A stretch of 17,302 nucleotides of DNA from NCBI GenBank assembly GCA_002085465.1, contig NBML01000041.1, forward strand, positions 1 to 17,302, written 5' to 3'. Position numbers and translations under genes: made by a program. The notes under the pieces are model-generated. The model ran no database searches. It saw only the letters and a program-made list of their open reading frames with translations, and was not told the DNA's origin. The stretch comes from Desulfobacteraceae bacterium 4572_89 (GTDB lineage Bacteria; Desulfobacterota; Desulfobacteria; Desulfobacterales; Desulfobacteraceae). Positions within the stretch are counted from its first letter, which is position 1, and each line of letters begins with the position of its first letter. Shown here piece after piece: positions 7,124 through 17,302 of the stretch.

Positions 7124-7819
7124 TTACAGCATGGTAGAAATTGTTTTCAGTTTTCCATCTTCCAGGGCAATATTTCTCCCCCTGATGGTACTTTCCAAAA
7201 GATGGAGATTATGGCTTGCCATAAGGATGGTAGCTCCTTTTTTATGGTATCCTATCAAAAAATCCAGTATTGCCTGGGCAGCCTTTTCATCCAGGCTGCC
7301 CATGGGTTCATCAGCCAGGATAATGGAAGGTTCCCCCACCACTGCCCTGGCAACGGCCACCCTCTGCTGCTCTCCGCCTGAAAGGGTAAGGGGCAGGGAC
7401 TTGGCCTTTTGTTCCATTCCCGTTGTCCGGAGAACATGCATGACTTTTTTCCGGATATAGCCGGACTTTTCACCGGCAGCCTCCAGCACCAATGCCACAT
7501 TCTCAAACACTGTCCTATTGGGGATCAGCTTAAAATCCTGAAAAATCATGCCAAACCTCCGCCTTAAAAACGGCAGCTTACCCGATGAAATTCTGGCCAG
7601 ATTCATTCCGTCAATGAGAATCTGACCTTCAGATACTTTTTCAGCAAGGTAAAGCACTTTTAAAAGGGTTGATTTCCCTGCACCGGACGGGCCGGAAACA
7701 AAGATAAACTCCCCTTGTTTGATATCCAGGGTGACATCGTTCAATGCCAGTTTGCTTCCATAGCGCTTACTGACATTAAACAGTCTTATAATTGTATTTT
7801 TATCATCATCTGCATTCAT
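7124..7819 (-). CDS. ftsE: cell-division ATP-binding protein FtsE
   Basis: This 231-residue ABC ATPase has all core motifs: Walker A GPSGAGKS (43-50), Q-loop Gln94 in IFQDFKLI, signature LSGGEQQR (146-153), Walker B IILADEP (166-172) and the H-loop His203. FtsE pairs with FtsX at the divisome, where its ATP cycle controls septal peptidoglycan hydrolysis. It is the first gene of the minus-strand envelope operon, with a good promoter 55-83 bp upstream of its ATG. The ribosome binding site is weak. Length and motif spacing match FtsE. The adjacent FtsX rules out a generic LolD-type ATPase. Confidence 0.95.
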   Translation of the reverse strand: MNADDDKNTIIRLFNVSKRYGSKLALNDVTLDIKQGEFIFVSGPSGAGKSTLLKVLYLAEKVSEGQILIDGMNLARISSGKLPFLRRRFGMIFQDFKLIPNRTVFENVALVLEAAGEKSGYIRKKVMHVLRTTGMEQKAKSLPLTLSGGEQQRVAVARAVVGEPSIILADEPMGSLDEKAAQAILDFLIGYHKKGATILMASHNLHLLESTIRGRNIALEDGKLKTISTML

Positions 7820-7873
7820 ATTTGATCTATTTTAATCTATAGCCTGGTCCTGATCCATAATTGACTGAGACTG

Positions 7874-7902
7874 AATTTACTGATATAAACTGCCTGTGTC
7901 AA
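7874..7902 (-). promoter_or_regulatory. sigma-70-like promoter of the ftsE operon
   Basis: On the minus strand a perfect -35 hexamer TTGACA (7902-7897) is followed after 17 bp by TAAATT (7879-7874, four of six matches to TATAAT). It lies 55-83 bp upstream of the ftsE ATG. It is read from sequence only. Confidence 0.6.
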
Positions 7903-7982
7903 GGAGTGCTGAAAAACAGTTTTCCTTACATCAAGCCTTCACTGTAACCGTAAACCGGCTTCTTCCAATCAGTGAGGGCTTT

Positions 7983-8046
7983 GATTTATTTAAACAGGGA
8001 AGGACAGCATAAGCGGACCGATTTTAAACGGCTTGATTTAAAACGG
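7983..8046. repeat. degenerate repeats in the ftsE-tatD divergent region
   Basis: GATTTTAAACGG (8020-8031) and GATTTAAAACGG (8035-8046) are near-identical with a period of 15. A weaker relative, GATTTATTTAAACAGG, sits at 7983-7998. The hexamer CGGACC also occurs twice (8014-8019 and 8044-8049). They lie upstream of tatD and could be operator half-sites, but this is only a pattern. Confidence 0.4.
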
Positions 8047-8101
8047 ACCCCATTTAAAAAAACAATACTCTTCCAGATTAATAATAAAGGGTTTTTTGTC
8101 C

Positions 8102-8902
8102 ATGATTTTATTTGATTCCCATTGTCATATTGATGACAAGGCCTATGAAGATGATATTTCAGAGGTACTGGAAAGGACCTGGCAGGAAAAGGTCAGGGGA
8201 ATAATGATCGTGGGGGTTGATGTTCCAACCTCCTTGAAAGCCATTGGGATTGCTGCCGGTCATAAACATATAATCACTTCCGTGGGAATCCATCCCCATG
8301 ATGCTGCCCATTGTTCCAGGGACACCCTGGAAACCTTACAAAAGCTTGCAGAGGAGAATAACTGCGTTAAAGCCTGGGGTGAAACAGGCCTTGATTTTAA
8401 CCGGATGTTTTCCCCGCAAAAAGACCAGGAAAAATGTTTTGAAAATCAGCTTGGCATGGCAGGCCATCTAAACCTGCCCATGATTTTCCATGAACGGGAT
8501 TCCAGGGGCAGGTTTTATGAAATTTTAAAATCCTCGGGTCCAGAAACAAGAAAAGGAGTGGTTCATTGCTTTTCAGGAACCAGGGAAGAGATGTTTAAAT
8601 ACCTGGACCTGGGATATCATATTGGAATCACCGGTATCCTGACCCTTAAAAAAAGAGGGGAATACCTGCGAAGCATTGCCCCTTTGATTCCCGAGGACAG
8701 AATACTCATTGAAACTGATGCCCCCTATTTAACCCCGGCCCCCCAGAAAAATAAATTTCGTAGAAACGAACCGGCATTTGTAAAATCTGTCCTGCTGAAA
8801 CTGGCTGAAATAAAAAATTCAGCCCCAGATGAATTATCCCATACTATTTTTAATAATACCGTGGAGTTTTATCAATTCAGCCAGACCGATTTTACCAGCT
8901 AG
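8102..8902 (+). CDS. tatD: TatD-family metal-dependent hydrolase (DNase)
   Basis: This 266-residue TIM-barrel hydrolase has the expected metal-site motifs: DSHCHID near the N-terminus, WGETGLDF with the bridging Glu, PMIFHERDS, VVHCFSGT and ETDAPYLTP. TatD enzymes are 3'-5' exonucleases or deoxyribonucleases acting on DNA and some RNA. Bacterial genomes usually hold several paralogues, so the exact physiological role is not fixed. The start is the ATG at 8102 with AAGGG about 10 bases upstream. A TTG two codons earlier is less likely because the family starts at this conserved (M)ILFDSHCH. The stop is 4 bp from the stop of the convergent VWA gene, so no terminator separates them. Despite the name it has no link with the tatA gene 2.4 kb away. 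Confidence 0.93.
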   Translation: MILFDSHCHIDDKAYEDDISEVLERTWQEKVRGIMIVGVDVPTSLKAIGIAAGHKHIITSVGIHPHDAAHCSRDTLETLQKLAEENNCVKAWGETGLDFNRMFSPQKDQEKCFENQLGMAGHLNLPMIFHERDSRGRFYEILKSSGPETRKGVVHCFSGTREEMFKYLDLGYHIGITGILTLKKRGEYLRSIAPLIPEDRILIETDAPYLTPAPQKNKFRRNEPAFVKSVLLKLAEIKNSAPDELSHTIFNNTVEFYQFSQTDFTS

Positions 8903-8906
8903 GATT

Positions 8907-10100
8907 TTAATTTTTGGCCATCAGTTTTTCCACGGCCTTTTCAAGGCCGTCCAGGGAAAGCTCAAACATGGGAAAAATCTTGGATATGGCCATGATGGTA
9001 TGGGTGTATCCCCACATGGGTTCCTGAACAGGGTTAAGCCATACTGCATGGGAAAATGTATCAGCCAGAAATTTTAATTGTTCAATGCTGGGTCTGCCGC
9101 TTCTTTCTGAAATATGGATGGAACCGTCACTGGCCATGAGTTCATAGGGTGCCATGCTGGCATCTCCCAAAATAATCAGCCTTGTATCAGGATCAATTCG
9201 GGAAAATTCCATAATATTTTTTGGTTTTTTATACCTGGACGTATCTTCCCATAGACAATCATAAATGGTGTTGTGGAAAAAATAGGTCTTTACTTCTTTA
9301 AACTGGGACCTGGCATAGTCAAACAGAGTCTGAACCACCCGGATATATGGGTCCATGGACCATCCACCATTGTCAATGGCAAGGATAACCTTGAGTCTGT
9401 CCTTCAGTGCCCGGTCAAAGACCAGCTCGATCTCACCTGCATTACGCATGGTCTCATAAATTGTTTCATCAATATTGATCATATCCCTGGGACCTGCAGG
9501 AATCAAGTTTCGCAGCCGTTTTAAGGCCTCCCCTATCCTTGCCTGGGTAAGGGGTCCCTTTGTGGAATAATCCTTGTACCGCCGTTCATTGGCAACCTTG
9601 ACCGCTGATTTATTCCTGGACTCACCACCCACCCGCATACCGCCGGGGTGGTATCCTGAATGGCCCACAGGAGAATATCCCCCTGTTCCTATCCATTTTC
9701 CTCCTCCATCATGACGTCCGTCCTGGTCCTTTAGACGCTTCTTAAAATATTCAATCAACTCTTCCGGAGACATCTTCTTGAGTTTTTCTTCATCCATACC
9801 CAGGGCATCAGCCACCTGTTTGGGATTTTTAAGCCATTCATCCAGCATGCCCCTGGCAATCTCATCAATCTCAAACCCGTGATCTTCAGGCAGGGGAACC
9901 CCTTCAAAATGATGGACAAATACCTGGTCATAGAGATCAAAATATTTTTCACTCTTAACAAGGATGGACCTGGCACAGGTATAAAATTCATCCAGACTAT
10001 TGATAATCCCCTGGTTCAATGCTTTCTGCAATGTCAGGAAGGAGGTTGGGGAAACAGGGATACCAACCTCTTTAAGCGTATAAAAAAACTTTAAAAACAT
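8907..10100 (-). CDS. CoxE-like von Willebrand factor A domain protein
   Basis: This 397-residue soluble protein has a helical N-terminal half (1-125), a Gly/His-rich linker (about 128-165: GTGGYSPVGHSGYHPGG and nearby), and a C-terminal VWA-type fold (about 235-390). The metal-site loop reads LAIDNGGWSMDPY (Asp243, Ser248) instead of the canonical DxSxS, and a second acidic loop is LGDASMAPYEL (312-322). Such proteins pair with MoxR AAA ATPases and are thought to act together in assembling or activating a metalloenzyme or complex, as CoxD/CoxE do for CO dehydrogenase. The MoxR partner lies 13 bp upstream in the same operon. No oxidoreductase gene lies in the window, so the client is unknown. 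GGTGAT precedes the ATG. There is no signal peptide. Confidence 0.88.
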   Translation of the reverse strand: MFLKFFYTLKEVGIPVSPTSFLTLQKALNQGIINSLDEFYTCARSILVKSEKYFDLYDQVFVHHFEGVPLPEDHGFEIDEIARGMLDEWLKNPKQVADALGMDEEKLKKMSPEELIEYFKKRLKDQDGRHDGGGKWIGTGGYSPVGHSGYHPGGMRVGGESRNKSAVKVANERRYKDYSTKGPLTQARIGEALKRLRNLIPAGPRDMINIDETIYETMRNAGEIELVFDRALKDRLKVILAIDNGGWSMDPYIRVVQTLFDYARSQFKEVKTYFFHNTIYDCLWEDTSRYKKPKNIMEFSRIDPDTRLIILGDASMAPYELMASDGSIHISERSGRPSIEQLKFLADTFSHAVWLNPVQEPMWGYTHTIMAISKIFPMFELSLDGLEKAVEKLMAKN

Positions 10101-10113
10101 GGATCACCGCCCA

Positions 10114-10965
10114 TTAAAATAATTTTCTTCTGGATGTCAGGTTCTGGGCACGTTCATAATCCGGGCTTTTTTTAAACAGAACGCCCAGAAAGGGCATTTT
10201 ACCCTTGATAAGATCTTTGGCCCTGAAATCCGGATCAGCATTCAATGCCCTGATCCAATTGATTAATTCCCTTGTGGCCGGTTTTTTTTCAATGGCATCG
10301 ATTTCCCTGAGGCTGTAAAAGGAGTTAATGGCATTTTCTGCAAGTTTTTCATCAATATTTTCAAAATGGACCCTGATAATTTTGCGCATCATTTTAGGAT
10401 CAGGAAATGCAATGTGGTGGAAATTACACCTGCCCAGAAAAGGATCGGACAAATCTTTTTTGGCATTGGAGGTAATAATGATCACAGGTCTGTGTACTGC
10501 TTTGACGGTCTTGTCGGTTTCAATAATATCAAACTGCATCTGATCCAGGACATCCAGCATATCATCCTGAAAGTCTGTATCTGCCTTATCAATCTCATCA
10601 ATCAGCAATACGGTTCTCTGGTCAGCACAAAAGGCCTGTCCAATTTTCCCCATTTTAATATAGTCGTCAATATTGCTCACATCCCTTGAAGAATCGCCAA
10701 ATCTTGAATCGTTCAACCGGGTCAGGGTATCATACTGGTAGAGGGCTTCCACAAGTTTCATGCTGGATTTGACATTTAAAATGATCAGGGGCATGGCAAG
10801 GGTCTCTGCAATGGCATGGGCCAGCATGGTTTTGCCTGTACCGGGCTCGCCCTTGAGCAGTAGAGGCATTTCCAGTTTCATGGATATATTGACAATTGAA
10901 GCCAGTTCATTGTCCAGAACATATTTTTTTGCGCTATTGAATTCATTTGTATTATTAGGTTCCAT
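10114..10965 (-). CDS. MoxR-type AAA+ ATPase
   Basis: From the ATG at 10965 the protein has 283 residues. It has Walker A GEPGTGKT (39-46), Walker B LLIDEID (120-126), a sensor-1 Asn in IITSNAKK (167) and a probable arginine finger in FLGRC (179). The compact single AAA+ domain with a C-terminal lid fits the MoxR/CoxD family. An ATG five codons further upstream (10980) keeps the frame, but it has no ribosome binding site. The chosen ATG has GGAGAG 7 bases before it, which decides the start. It should work as a ring-forming chaperone with the VWA protein encoded next, whose ATG follows its stop by 13 bp. A minus-strand TATAAT at 11014-11009 may be its -10 element, with only a weak -35. Confidence 0.9.
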   Translation of the reverse strand: MEPNNTNEFNSAKKYVLDNELASIVNISMKLEMPLLLKGEPGTGKTMLAHAIAETLAMPLIILNVKSSMKLVEALYQYDTLTRLNDSRFGDSSRDVSNIDDYIKMGKIGQAFCADQRTVLLIDEIDKADTDFQDDMLDVLDQMQFDIIETDKTVKAVHRPVIIITSNAKKDLSDPFLGRCNFHHIAFPDPKMMRKIIRVHFENIDEKLAENAINSFYSLREIDAIEKKPATRELINWIRALNADPDFRAKDLIKGKMPFLGVLFKKSPDYERAQNLTSRRKLF

Positions 10966-11182
10966 TCGTACTCTCTCCATATATTTTGGGGGTTATCACT
11001 ATTCTTAAATTATAGTTGAAGTTAATAATTATCAGGCAAGAGTCAACAGCGAACCCTTAACTATTCTGGAACAGCAAAATATATTGAACAATATTTTCAC
11101 AAGAATTTTGTCACAAACAATTTGCCCCGGATAATATCTTACAAAAATGTATTTTTAAATTTATCCGACAACTTCTAAGGGA

Positions 11183-11211
11183 TTGACACTGATAAAACTT
11201 AATGTTAATAG
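11183..11211 (+). promoter_or_regulatory. sigma-70-like promoter of tatA
   Basis: TTGACA (11183-11188), a 17-bp spacer and TAATAG (11206-11211), preceded by TG one base before the hexamer (an extended -10). It lies 46 bp before the tatA ATG. The -10 sits inside a perfect inverted repeat. Confidence 0.6.
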
Positions 11212-11217
11212 TTTTAT
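11192..11217. promoter_or_regulatory. perfect 8-bp inverted repeat over the tatA promoter, operator-like
   Basis: ATAAAACT (11192-11199) and AGTTTTAT (11210-11217) are exact reverse complements separated by 10 bp. The dyad covers the spacer and -10 element of the putative tatA promoter, where a dimeric repressor would be expected to bind. No regulator is known from this sequence. Confidence 0.5.
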
Positions 11218-11256
11218 TTTGAATTGAAAAGCTATGAAACAAATTAGGAGTGTACT

Positions 11257-11445
11257 ATGATTGGTGGACTGGGAATGCCCGAACTAATAATAATTCTTGT
11301 CATAATTCTTATCATCTTTGGTGCTGGCAAACTACCTGAAATAGGCGCTGGCCTGGGCAAAGGCATTAAAAACTTCAAAAAGGCCACAAAAGGCCCTGTC
11401 ATTGAAGATAAGGATGATGAGCCCGAAAAAATCGAAAAAGATTAG
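11257..11445 (+). CDS. tatA: twin-arginine translocase subunit TatA
   Basis: This 62-residue protein has a short periplasmic N-terminus, one membrane helix (about residues 5-24, [15 protein letters not shown]), the FGxxKLPE hinge ([10 protein letters not shown]), an amphipathic helix ([15 protein letters not shown]) and an acidic tail. TatA polymerises in the inner membrane to form the passage for folded Tat substrates recruited by TatBC. AGGAG lies 7-8 bases before the ATG. It is a single-gene unit with its own promoter and terminator. tatC and tatB are not in the window, so the rest of the translocase must lie elsewhere. The short length and hinge favour TatA over TatB. Confidence 0.95.
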   Translation: MIGGLGMPELIIILVIILIIFGAGKLPEIGAGLGKGIKNFKKATKGPVIEDKDDEPEKIEKD

Positions 11446-11473
11446 CTCCCCCCTTCAGAAACAGCGTATTTCC

Positions 11474-11513
11474 ACAGTCAGACATGTCCCCCATGTCTGG
11501 CTGTTGTTTTTTT
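11474..11513 (+). terminator. Rho-independent terminator after tatA
   Basis: A 13-bp stem (11474-11486 with 11492-11504, one G-T wobble) with a 5-base loop is followed by TGTTTTTTT. It lies 29 bp after the tatA stop and separates tatA from the nitrogen operon. Confidence 0.92.
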
Positions 11514-11560
11514 CCTCCCGGTCTGAAAAAATTTACCCAAGATTAAAGCCTCAAGTTGAA

Positions 11561-11612
11561 TAATTACAAAAATGATATTTTTTATGTCTTCAATATTACC
11601 TTTTTGTAATTA
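11561..11612. promoter_or_regulatory. perfect 12-bp inverted repeat upstream of the glnD sigma-54 promoter
   Basis: TAATTACAAAAA (11561-11572) and TTTTTGTAATTA (11601-11612) are exact reverse complements 28 bp apart. They lie 72-123 bp before the -24 element, the usual distance for an enhancer site of a sigma-54 activator. The sequence is not the enterobacterial NtrC consensus. A hairpin is an alternative reading, but there is no T-run after it. Confidence 0.5.
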
Positions 11613-11683
11613 ATATTCCTATTTTTTTATTTCTCACCCCTCTCTAAAACCATACCAGTGCAAAACACCTGATATTAAAGCCC

Positions 11684-11699
11684 TGGCACGGGCATTGCT
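11684..11699 (+). promoter_or_regulatory. sigma-54 (RpoN) promoter of the glnD-glnB-glnA operon
   Basis: TGGCACGGGCATTGCT fits the -24/-12 consensus TGGCACGNNNNTTGCW at every defined position, with the required GG-to-GC spacing. Transcription should start near 11710, giving a leader of about 100 bases before glnD. It implies control by an enhancer-binding protein such as NtrC, but that activator gene is not in the window. Confidence 0.9.
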
Positions 11700-11714
11700 T
11701 TAAAAGCGAATAAT

Positions 11715-11740
11715 ATGGCTGCAATTGATTTGGCAGCCAT
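11715..11740 (+). other. hairpin at the 5' end of the glnD leader
   Basis: ATGGCTGC (11715-11722) and GCAGCCAT (11733-11740) form an 8-bp stem with a 10-base loop, about 5 bases after the predicted sigma-54 start site. No T-run follows, so it is not a terminator. It may stabilise the mRNA 5' end or bind a regulator. Confidence 0.4.
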
Positions 11741-11809
11741 GGATCTATCAAGTATTTATTTGACTAAAGCTCAAATGATTAACCATTTTTTTAAGAATGG
11801 ATTTATAAA

Positions 11810-14774
<2,965 letters not shown>

Positions 14775-14810
14775 TATAAATTCAATCTAAAAAGGAAGAA
14801 AGGGAATACC

Positions 14811-16223
14811 ATGACACCAAAAAAAGTAATTGCAATGGCAGAGGAAAACAATGTTAAAGTCATTGATCTCCGTTACATGGACTTTATTGGCACCTGGCAG
14901 CATTTTTCAGTACCCCTTGGAGAGTTAAGTGAATCTGCATTTGAAGATGGATTCGGGTTTGACGGCTCCAGCATGCGGGCATGGCAGAATATTGACAACT
15001 CAGACATGATCGTTATTCCTGAGCCCGACACAGCGAAAATCGACCCGTTTTTCAAAGTCCCCACCCTTGCCATCATCGGCAATATTCATAAGCCCATTAC
15101 CCAGGAAGCATACAGCCGTGATCCCAGGGGAATTGCAAAAAAAGTAGAACAATACATTAAAAGCACCGGTATTGGCGATACCATTTATGTAGGGCCTGAA
15201 CCTGAATTTTTTATCTTCTCCAATATCCGGTATAGTTCTGAACCCAATGCTTCCTTCTTTGAAATTGACTCCCCGGAAGCCCACTGGAATACAGGGCTTG
15301 ATGAAATGCCCAACCTGGGATATAAAATCCGGCCCAAATCAGGTTATTTCCCCCTGCCCCCGGCAGATAAATACCAGGACATGAGAACTGAAATGATGCT
15401 CACCCTGGAAGACCTGGGTATTTCCATGGAATGCCAGCACCATGAAGTCGCCGCAGCCGGACAGTCTGAAATCGATCTTAGGTTTGACTCCCTTTTAAAT
15501 ATGGGCGATAGCCTTGCCTGGTTCAAATATGTCCTGAAAAATGTAGCAGCCAAACACAACCACACTGTCACCTTCATGCCCAAGCCCCTTTATGGTGATA
15601 ATGGAACGGGAATGCACACCCACATGAGTTTCTGGAAAGACGGGAACCCCTTGTTTGCAGGCAACAAATATGCAGGCATGTCTGACATGGCCCTGTATTC
15701 CATAGGAGGTATCATGAAGCACTGCAAGGCCCTCTGCGCAATAACCAACCCCACCACTAACTCCTACAAAAGACTGGTTCCAGGATTTGAAGCTCCCATC
15801 AACCTGGCCTATTCCAGCCGCAACAGGAGCGCTGCCATAAGGCTGCCCATGTATTCTGGATCACCCCAGGCCAAACGCATTGAGTTCAGAACCCCAGATC
15901 CCTCAGCCAACGGCTATCTGGCGTTTTCCGCCATTGCCATGGCCATGATCGACGGCATCCAGAACAAGATTGATCCGGGAGATCCCATGGATAAAAACAT
16001 CTATGATCTGCCCCCGGAAGAACTGGCAGAAATGGAATCAGCACCTGGTTCCCTGGAAGAAGCCCTGGCAGCCCTGAAAGACGACCATGAATTCCTGTTA
16101 AAGGGAGATGTCTTTACCAAGGACGTCATTGATTACTGGATTGACTATAAAATGGAAAATGAAGTCAAACCCGTCATCAGCCGTCCCCACCCCCATGAAT
16201 TCTATCTGTATTATGACATCTAA
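14811..16223 (+). CDS. glnA: type I glutamine synthetase
   Basis: This 470-residue protein makes glutamine from glutamate, ammonia and ATP as a cytoplasmic dodecamer. Family motifs are in order: FGFDGSSMRAW near 50, GPEPEFFIF (128-136), QHHEVAAAGQSEIDLRF (209-225), NGTGMHTHMSFW (264-275), NPTTNSYKRLVPGFEAP (313-329), RSAAIRLP (339-346) and RIEFRTPDPSANGYLA. KNIYDLPPEEL carries Tyr398, which matches the adenylylated Tyr397 of E. coli. This marks the beta subtype controlled by GlnE, which is not in the window. AAGGAAGAAAGGG precedes the ATG, 36 bp after glnB. A terminator hairpin follows. Confidence 0.97.
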   Translation: MTPKKVIAMAEENNVKVIDLRYMDFIGTWQHFSVPLGELSESAFEDGFGFDGSSMRAWQNIDNSDMIVIPEPDTAKIDPFFKVPTLAIIGNIHKPITQEAYSRDPRGIAKKVEQYIKSTGIGDTIYVGPEPEFFIFSNIRYSSEPNASFFEIDSPEAHWNTGLDEMPNLGYKIRPKSGYFPLPPADKYQDMRTEMMLTLEDLGISMECQHHEVAAAGQSEIDLRFDSLLNMGDSLAWFKYVLKNVAAKHNHTVTFMPKPLYGDNGTGMHTHMSFWKDGNPLFAGNKYAGMSDMALYSIGGIMKHCKALCAITNPTTNSYKRLVPGFEAPINLAYSSRNRSAAIRLPMYSGSPQAKRIEFRTPDPSANGYLAFSAIAMAMIDGIQNKIDPGDPMDKNIYDLPPEELAEMESAPGSLEEALAALKDDHEFLLKGDVFTKDVIDYWIDYKMENEVKPVISRPHPHEFYLYYDI

Positions 16224-16245
16224 TCCCTTTACAGGATAAAATAGC

Positions 16246-16297
16246 AAGGTGAGGATCCGGGGATATTTTCCGGGTTCCCACCTTATTCTTTATTTTC
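16246..16297 (+). terminator. terminator of the glnD-glnB-glnA operon
   Basis: A long stem pairs 16246 onward (AAGGTG...) with the segment ending CACCTT at 16284. It has about 15 pairs including three G-T wobbles, one mismatch and a small AT-rich loop. A T-rich tail (TTATTCTTTATTTT) follows, and the hairpin begins 22 bp after the glnA stop. The remaining 201 bp up to the next gene show no feature I can support. Confidence 0.8.
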
Positions 16298-16498
16298 CAA
16301 GTATTGCAGCTGACTGCAGCCCCATATGCAAATCCCCATACTATAAGGCATTTCCAAATATTTTTTACTTTATTCCCCTTCAGTATTTTTTTAATGCAAT
16401 CAGAAAAAAAATAGGTTATAAGAAAATAAATAAAAATTGGTGCCGGGCTTTATCAGAATATTGGATAAAACAACAGCAGGGGAGTTAAAATTATCACC

Positions 16499-17302
16499 AT
16501 GGGAATTTTGCCATTGTCATTTCAAAGGATATCTGGATTTCTCTTTATTTTACTATTTTGTTCTTCCATCATCCTCTCTCCTGCACTGGGGAAAAAACCC
16601 AAAAAAGGCAATGAATTTGACAAGTTGTCCCAACGACTTATCAAAGACGGCTTTACCCCGGAAAAAATCAACACCCTGTTTTCCAATGACCAGGTATTTT
16701 TCAACCCCTCAGGTGTTTCCCTGTTTTTTATCCACTCAGAATCCAGCCTGGATTATGACCAGTTTGTTTCCCCGAAATCCATTGCAAAAGCCCGTAAATA
16801 CATGGAGACTCACCAGGAAAGCCTTGACCTTGCAGAAAAAACATCCGGAGTGAGCAAAACCGTTATCACCGCCATCCTGCTGGTTGAAACCCGCCTGGGA
16901 ACCTATCTTGGGAAACGAACCGTAATAAACACCCTGTCCACCATGGCTGCACTCACCGATGAAGCCCTGCGGGAAAGAATCTGGAAATCCATTCCAGACA
17001 AGAAAAAACCCAAACGGGAAACTTTTTTAAAAAAGGTAGAAAAGCGCTCCAAATGGGGATATGCCGAACTCAAGGCCCTGATAAAATACACAAGCCGGGA
17101 AGGCATTGCCCCTGAAACCATAAAAGGCTCCTATGCCGGCGCCATGGGGATCTCACAATTCATGCCCTCCAATGCCCTGACCCTGGCAAAGGACGGTGAT
17201 AATGACGGCAAGGTAAACCTTTTCACCCATAGCGATGCCATTTTTTCCGTGGCCAATTATCTCACTCACCACGGATGGAAGCCCGGCATTACCCGCCAGC
17301 GC
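16499..17302 (+). CDS. mltB: MltB-type lytic murein transglycosylase (partial, 3' end outside window)
   Basis: 268 codons are visible with no stop. Residues 1-31 are a signal peptide (MGILPLSFQRISGFLFILLF, ending PALG). There is no lipobox, so the protein is probably soluble periplasmic rather than a lipoprotein like E. coli MltB. The catalytic Glu130 lies in LLVETRLGTYLGK, matching the VETRWGR region of Slt35. GSYAGAMGISQFMPS (210-224) forms the muramyl-binding floor. DGDNDGKVNLF (232-242) resembles the EF-hand-like calcium site of MltB, followed by SVANYLTHHGW. It cleaves the glycan strand to 1,6-anhydro-muropeptides. GGGGAG lies 15 bases before the ATG, farther than usual, but no other start lies between an in-frame stop and the signal peptide. 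Confidence 0.93.
   Translation, partial: MGILPLSFQRISGFLFILLFCSSIILSPALGKKPKKGNEFDKLSQRLIKDGFTPEKINTLFSNDQVFFNPSGVSLFFIHSESSLDYDQFVSPKSIAKARKYMETHQESLDLAEKTSGVSKTVITAILLVETRLGTYLGKRTVINTLSTMAALTDEALRERIWKSIPDKKKPKRETFLKKVEKRSKWGYAELKALIKYTSREGIAPETIKGSYAGAMGISQFMPSNALTLAKDGDNDGKVNLFTHSDAIFSVANYLTHHGWKPGITRQR

Noticed and set aside
10981..11040. Minus-strand TATAAT before the MoxR gene as a firm promoter
   Set aside because: The -10 at 11009-11014 is perfect but the best -35 (TTGCCT) needs a 19-bp spacer, so it is mentioned only with the gene.
11561..11612. Inverted repeat considered as an insertion-sequence end or mobile remnant
   Set aside because: There is no transposase fragment and no target-site duplication, and the 52-bp unit is better explained as a regulatory dyad.
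16437..16853. 138-codon plus-strand ORF overlapping the start of mltB
   Set aside because: It reads the mltB region in another frame; the mltB frame has a signal peptide and catalytic motifs, this one has neither.

Overview
This window looks like chromosomal core sequence of a Gram-negative, AT-leaning bacterium. The ftsE-ftsX-SH3/EnvC-ctpA-polysaccharide deacetylase gene order, the glnD-glnB-glnA order behind a sigma-54 promoter, and the style of the CoxE-like VWA/MoxR pair suggest Desulfobacterota (Desulfobacterales-like). That placement is inference from gene content and was not tested by a search. I see no transposase, integrase, CRISPR array, tRNA or rRNA.

Layout. At 1-1394 (minus) is the N-terminal part of an unusual Hsp70/DnaK paralogue, cut by the window edge. 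A mostly empty 462-bp gap follows, then a YkgJ-type cysteine-cluster protein (1857-2429, plus). From 7819 down to 2488 on the minus strand is a compact cell-envelope operon: ftsE, ftsX, an SH3-domain fragment, an EnvC/M23-type fragment, a C-terminal processing protease (ctpA) and a divergent polysaccharide deacetylase. A sigma-70-like promoter precedes ftsE at 7874-7902. FtsEX is expected to switch an EnvC-like activator of septal amidases, and the downstream protease and deacetylase-like protein act in the same periplasmic compartment. The EnvC gene looks broken: SH3 and M23 parts lie in different frames joined by an ATGA stop/start overlap, and most of the first coiled-coil arm is missing.

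The middle holds tatD (8102-8902, plus), facing a CoxE-like VWA protein and a MoxR-type AAA ATPase (10965 down to 8907, minus). A lone tatA (11257-11445, plus) has a strong terminator and a perfect dyad over its probable promoter.

The right part is a nitrogen-control operon: glnD (PII uridylyltransferase), glnB (PII) and glnA (type I glutamine synthetase with the adenylylation tyrosine). It is headed by a consensus sigma-54 promoter at 11684-11699 and ends in a hairpin terminator at 16246-16297. The sensor enzyme, its signalling protein and the target enzyme are thus probably made from one nitrogen-responsive transcript. The window ends inside an MltB-type lytic transglycosylase gene (from 16499, plus).

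The points most worth a second look are the zinc ribbon in the interdomain linker of the Hsp70 paralogue, the split and internally shortened SH3-EnvC gene, and the regulatory architecture ahead of glnD. I did not find clear evidence for a wholly new multi-gene system.
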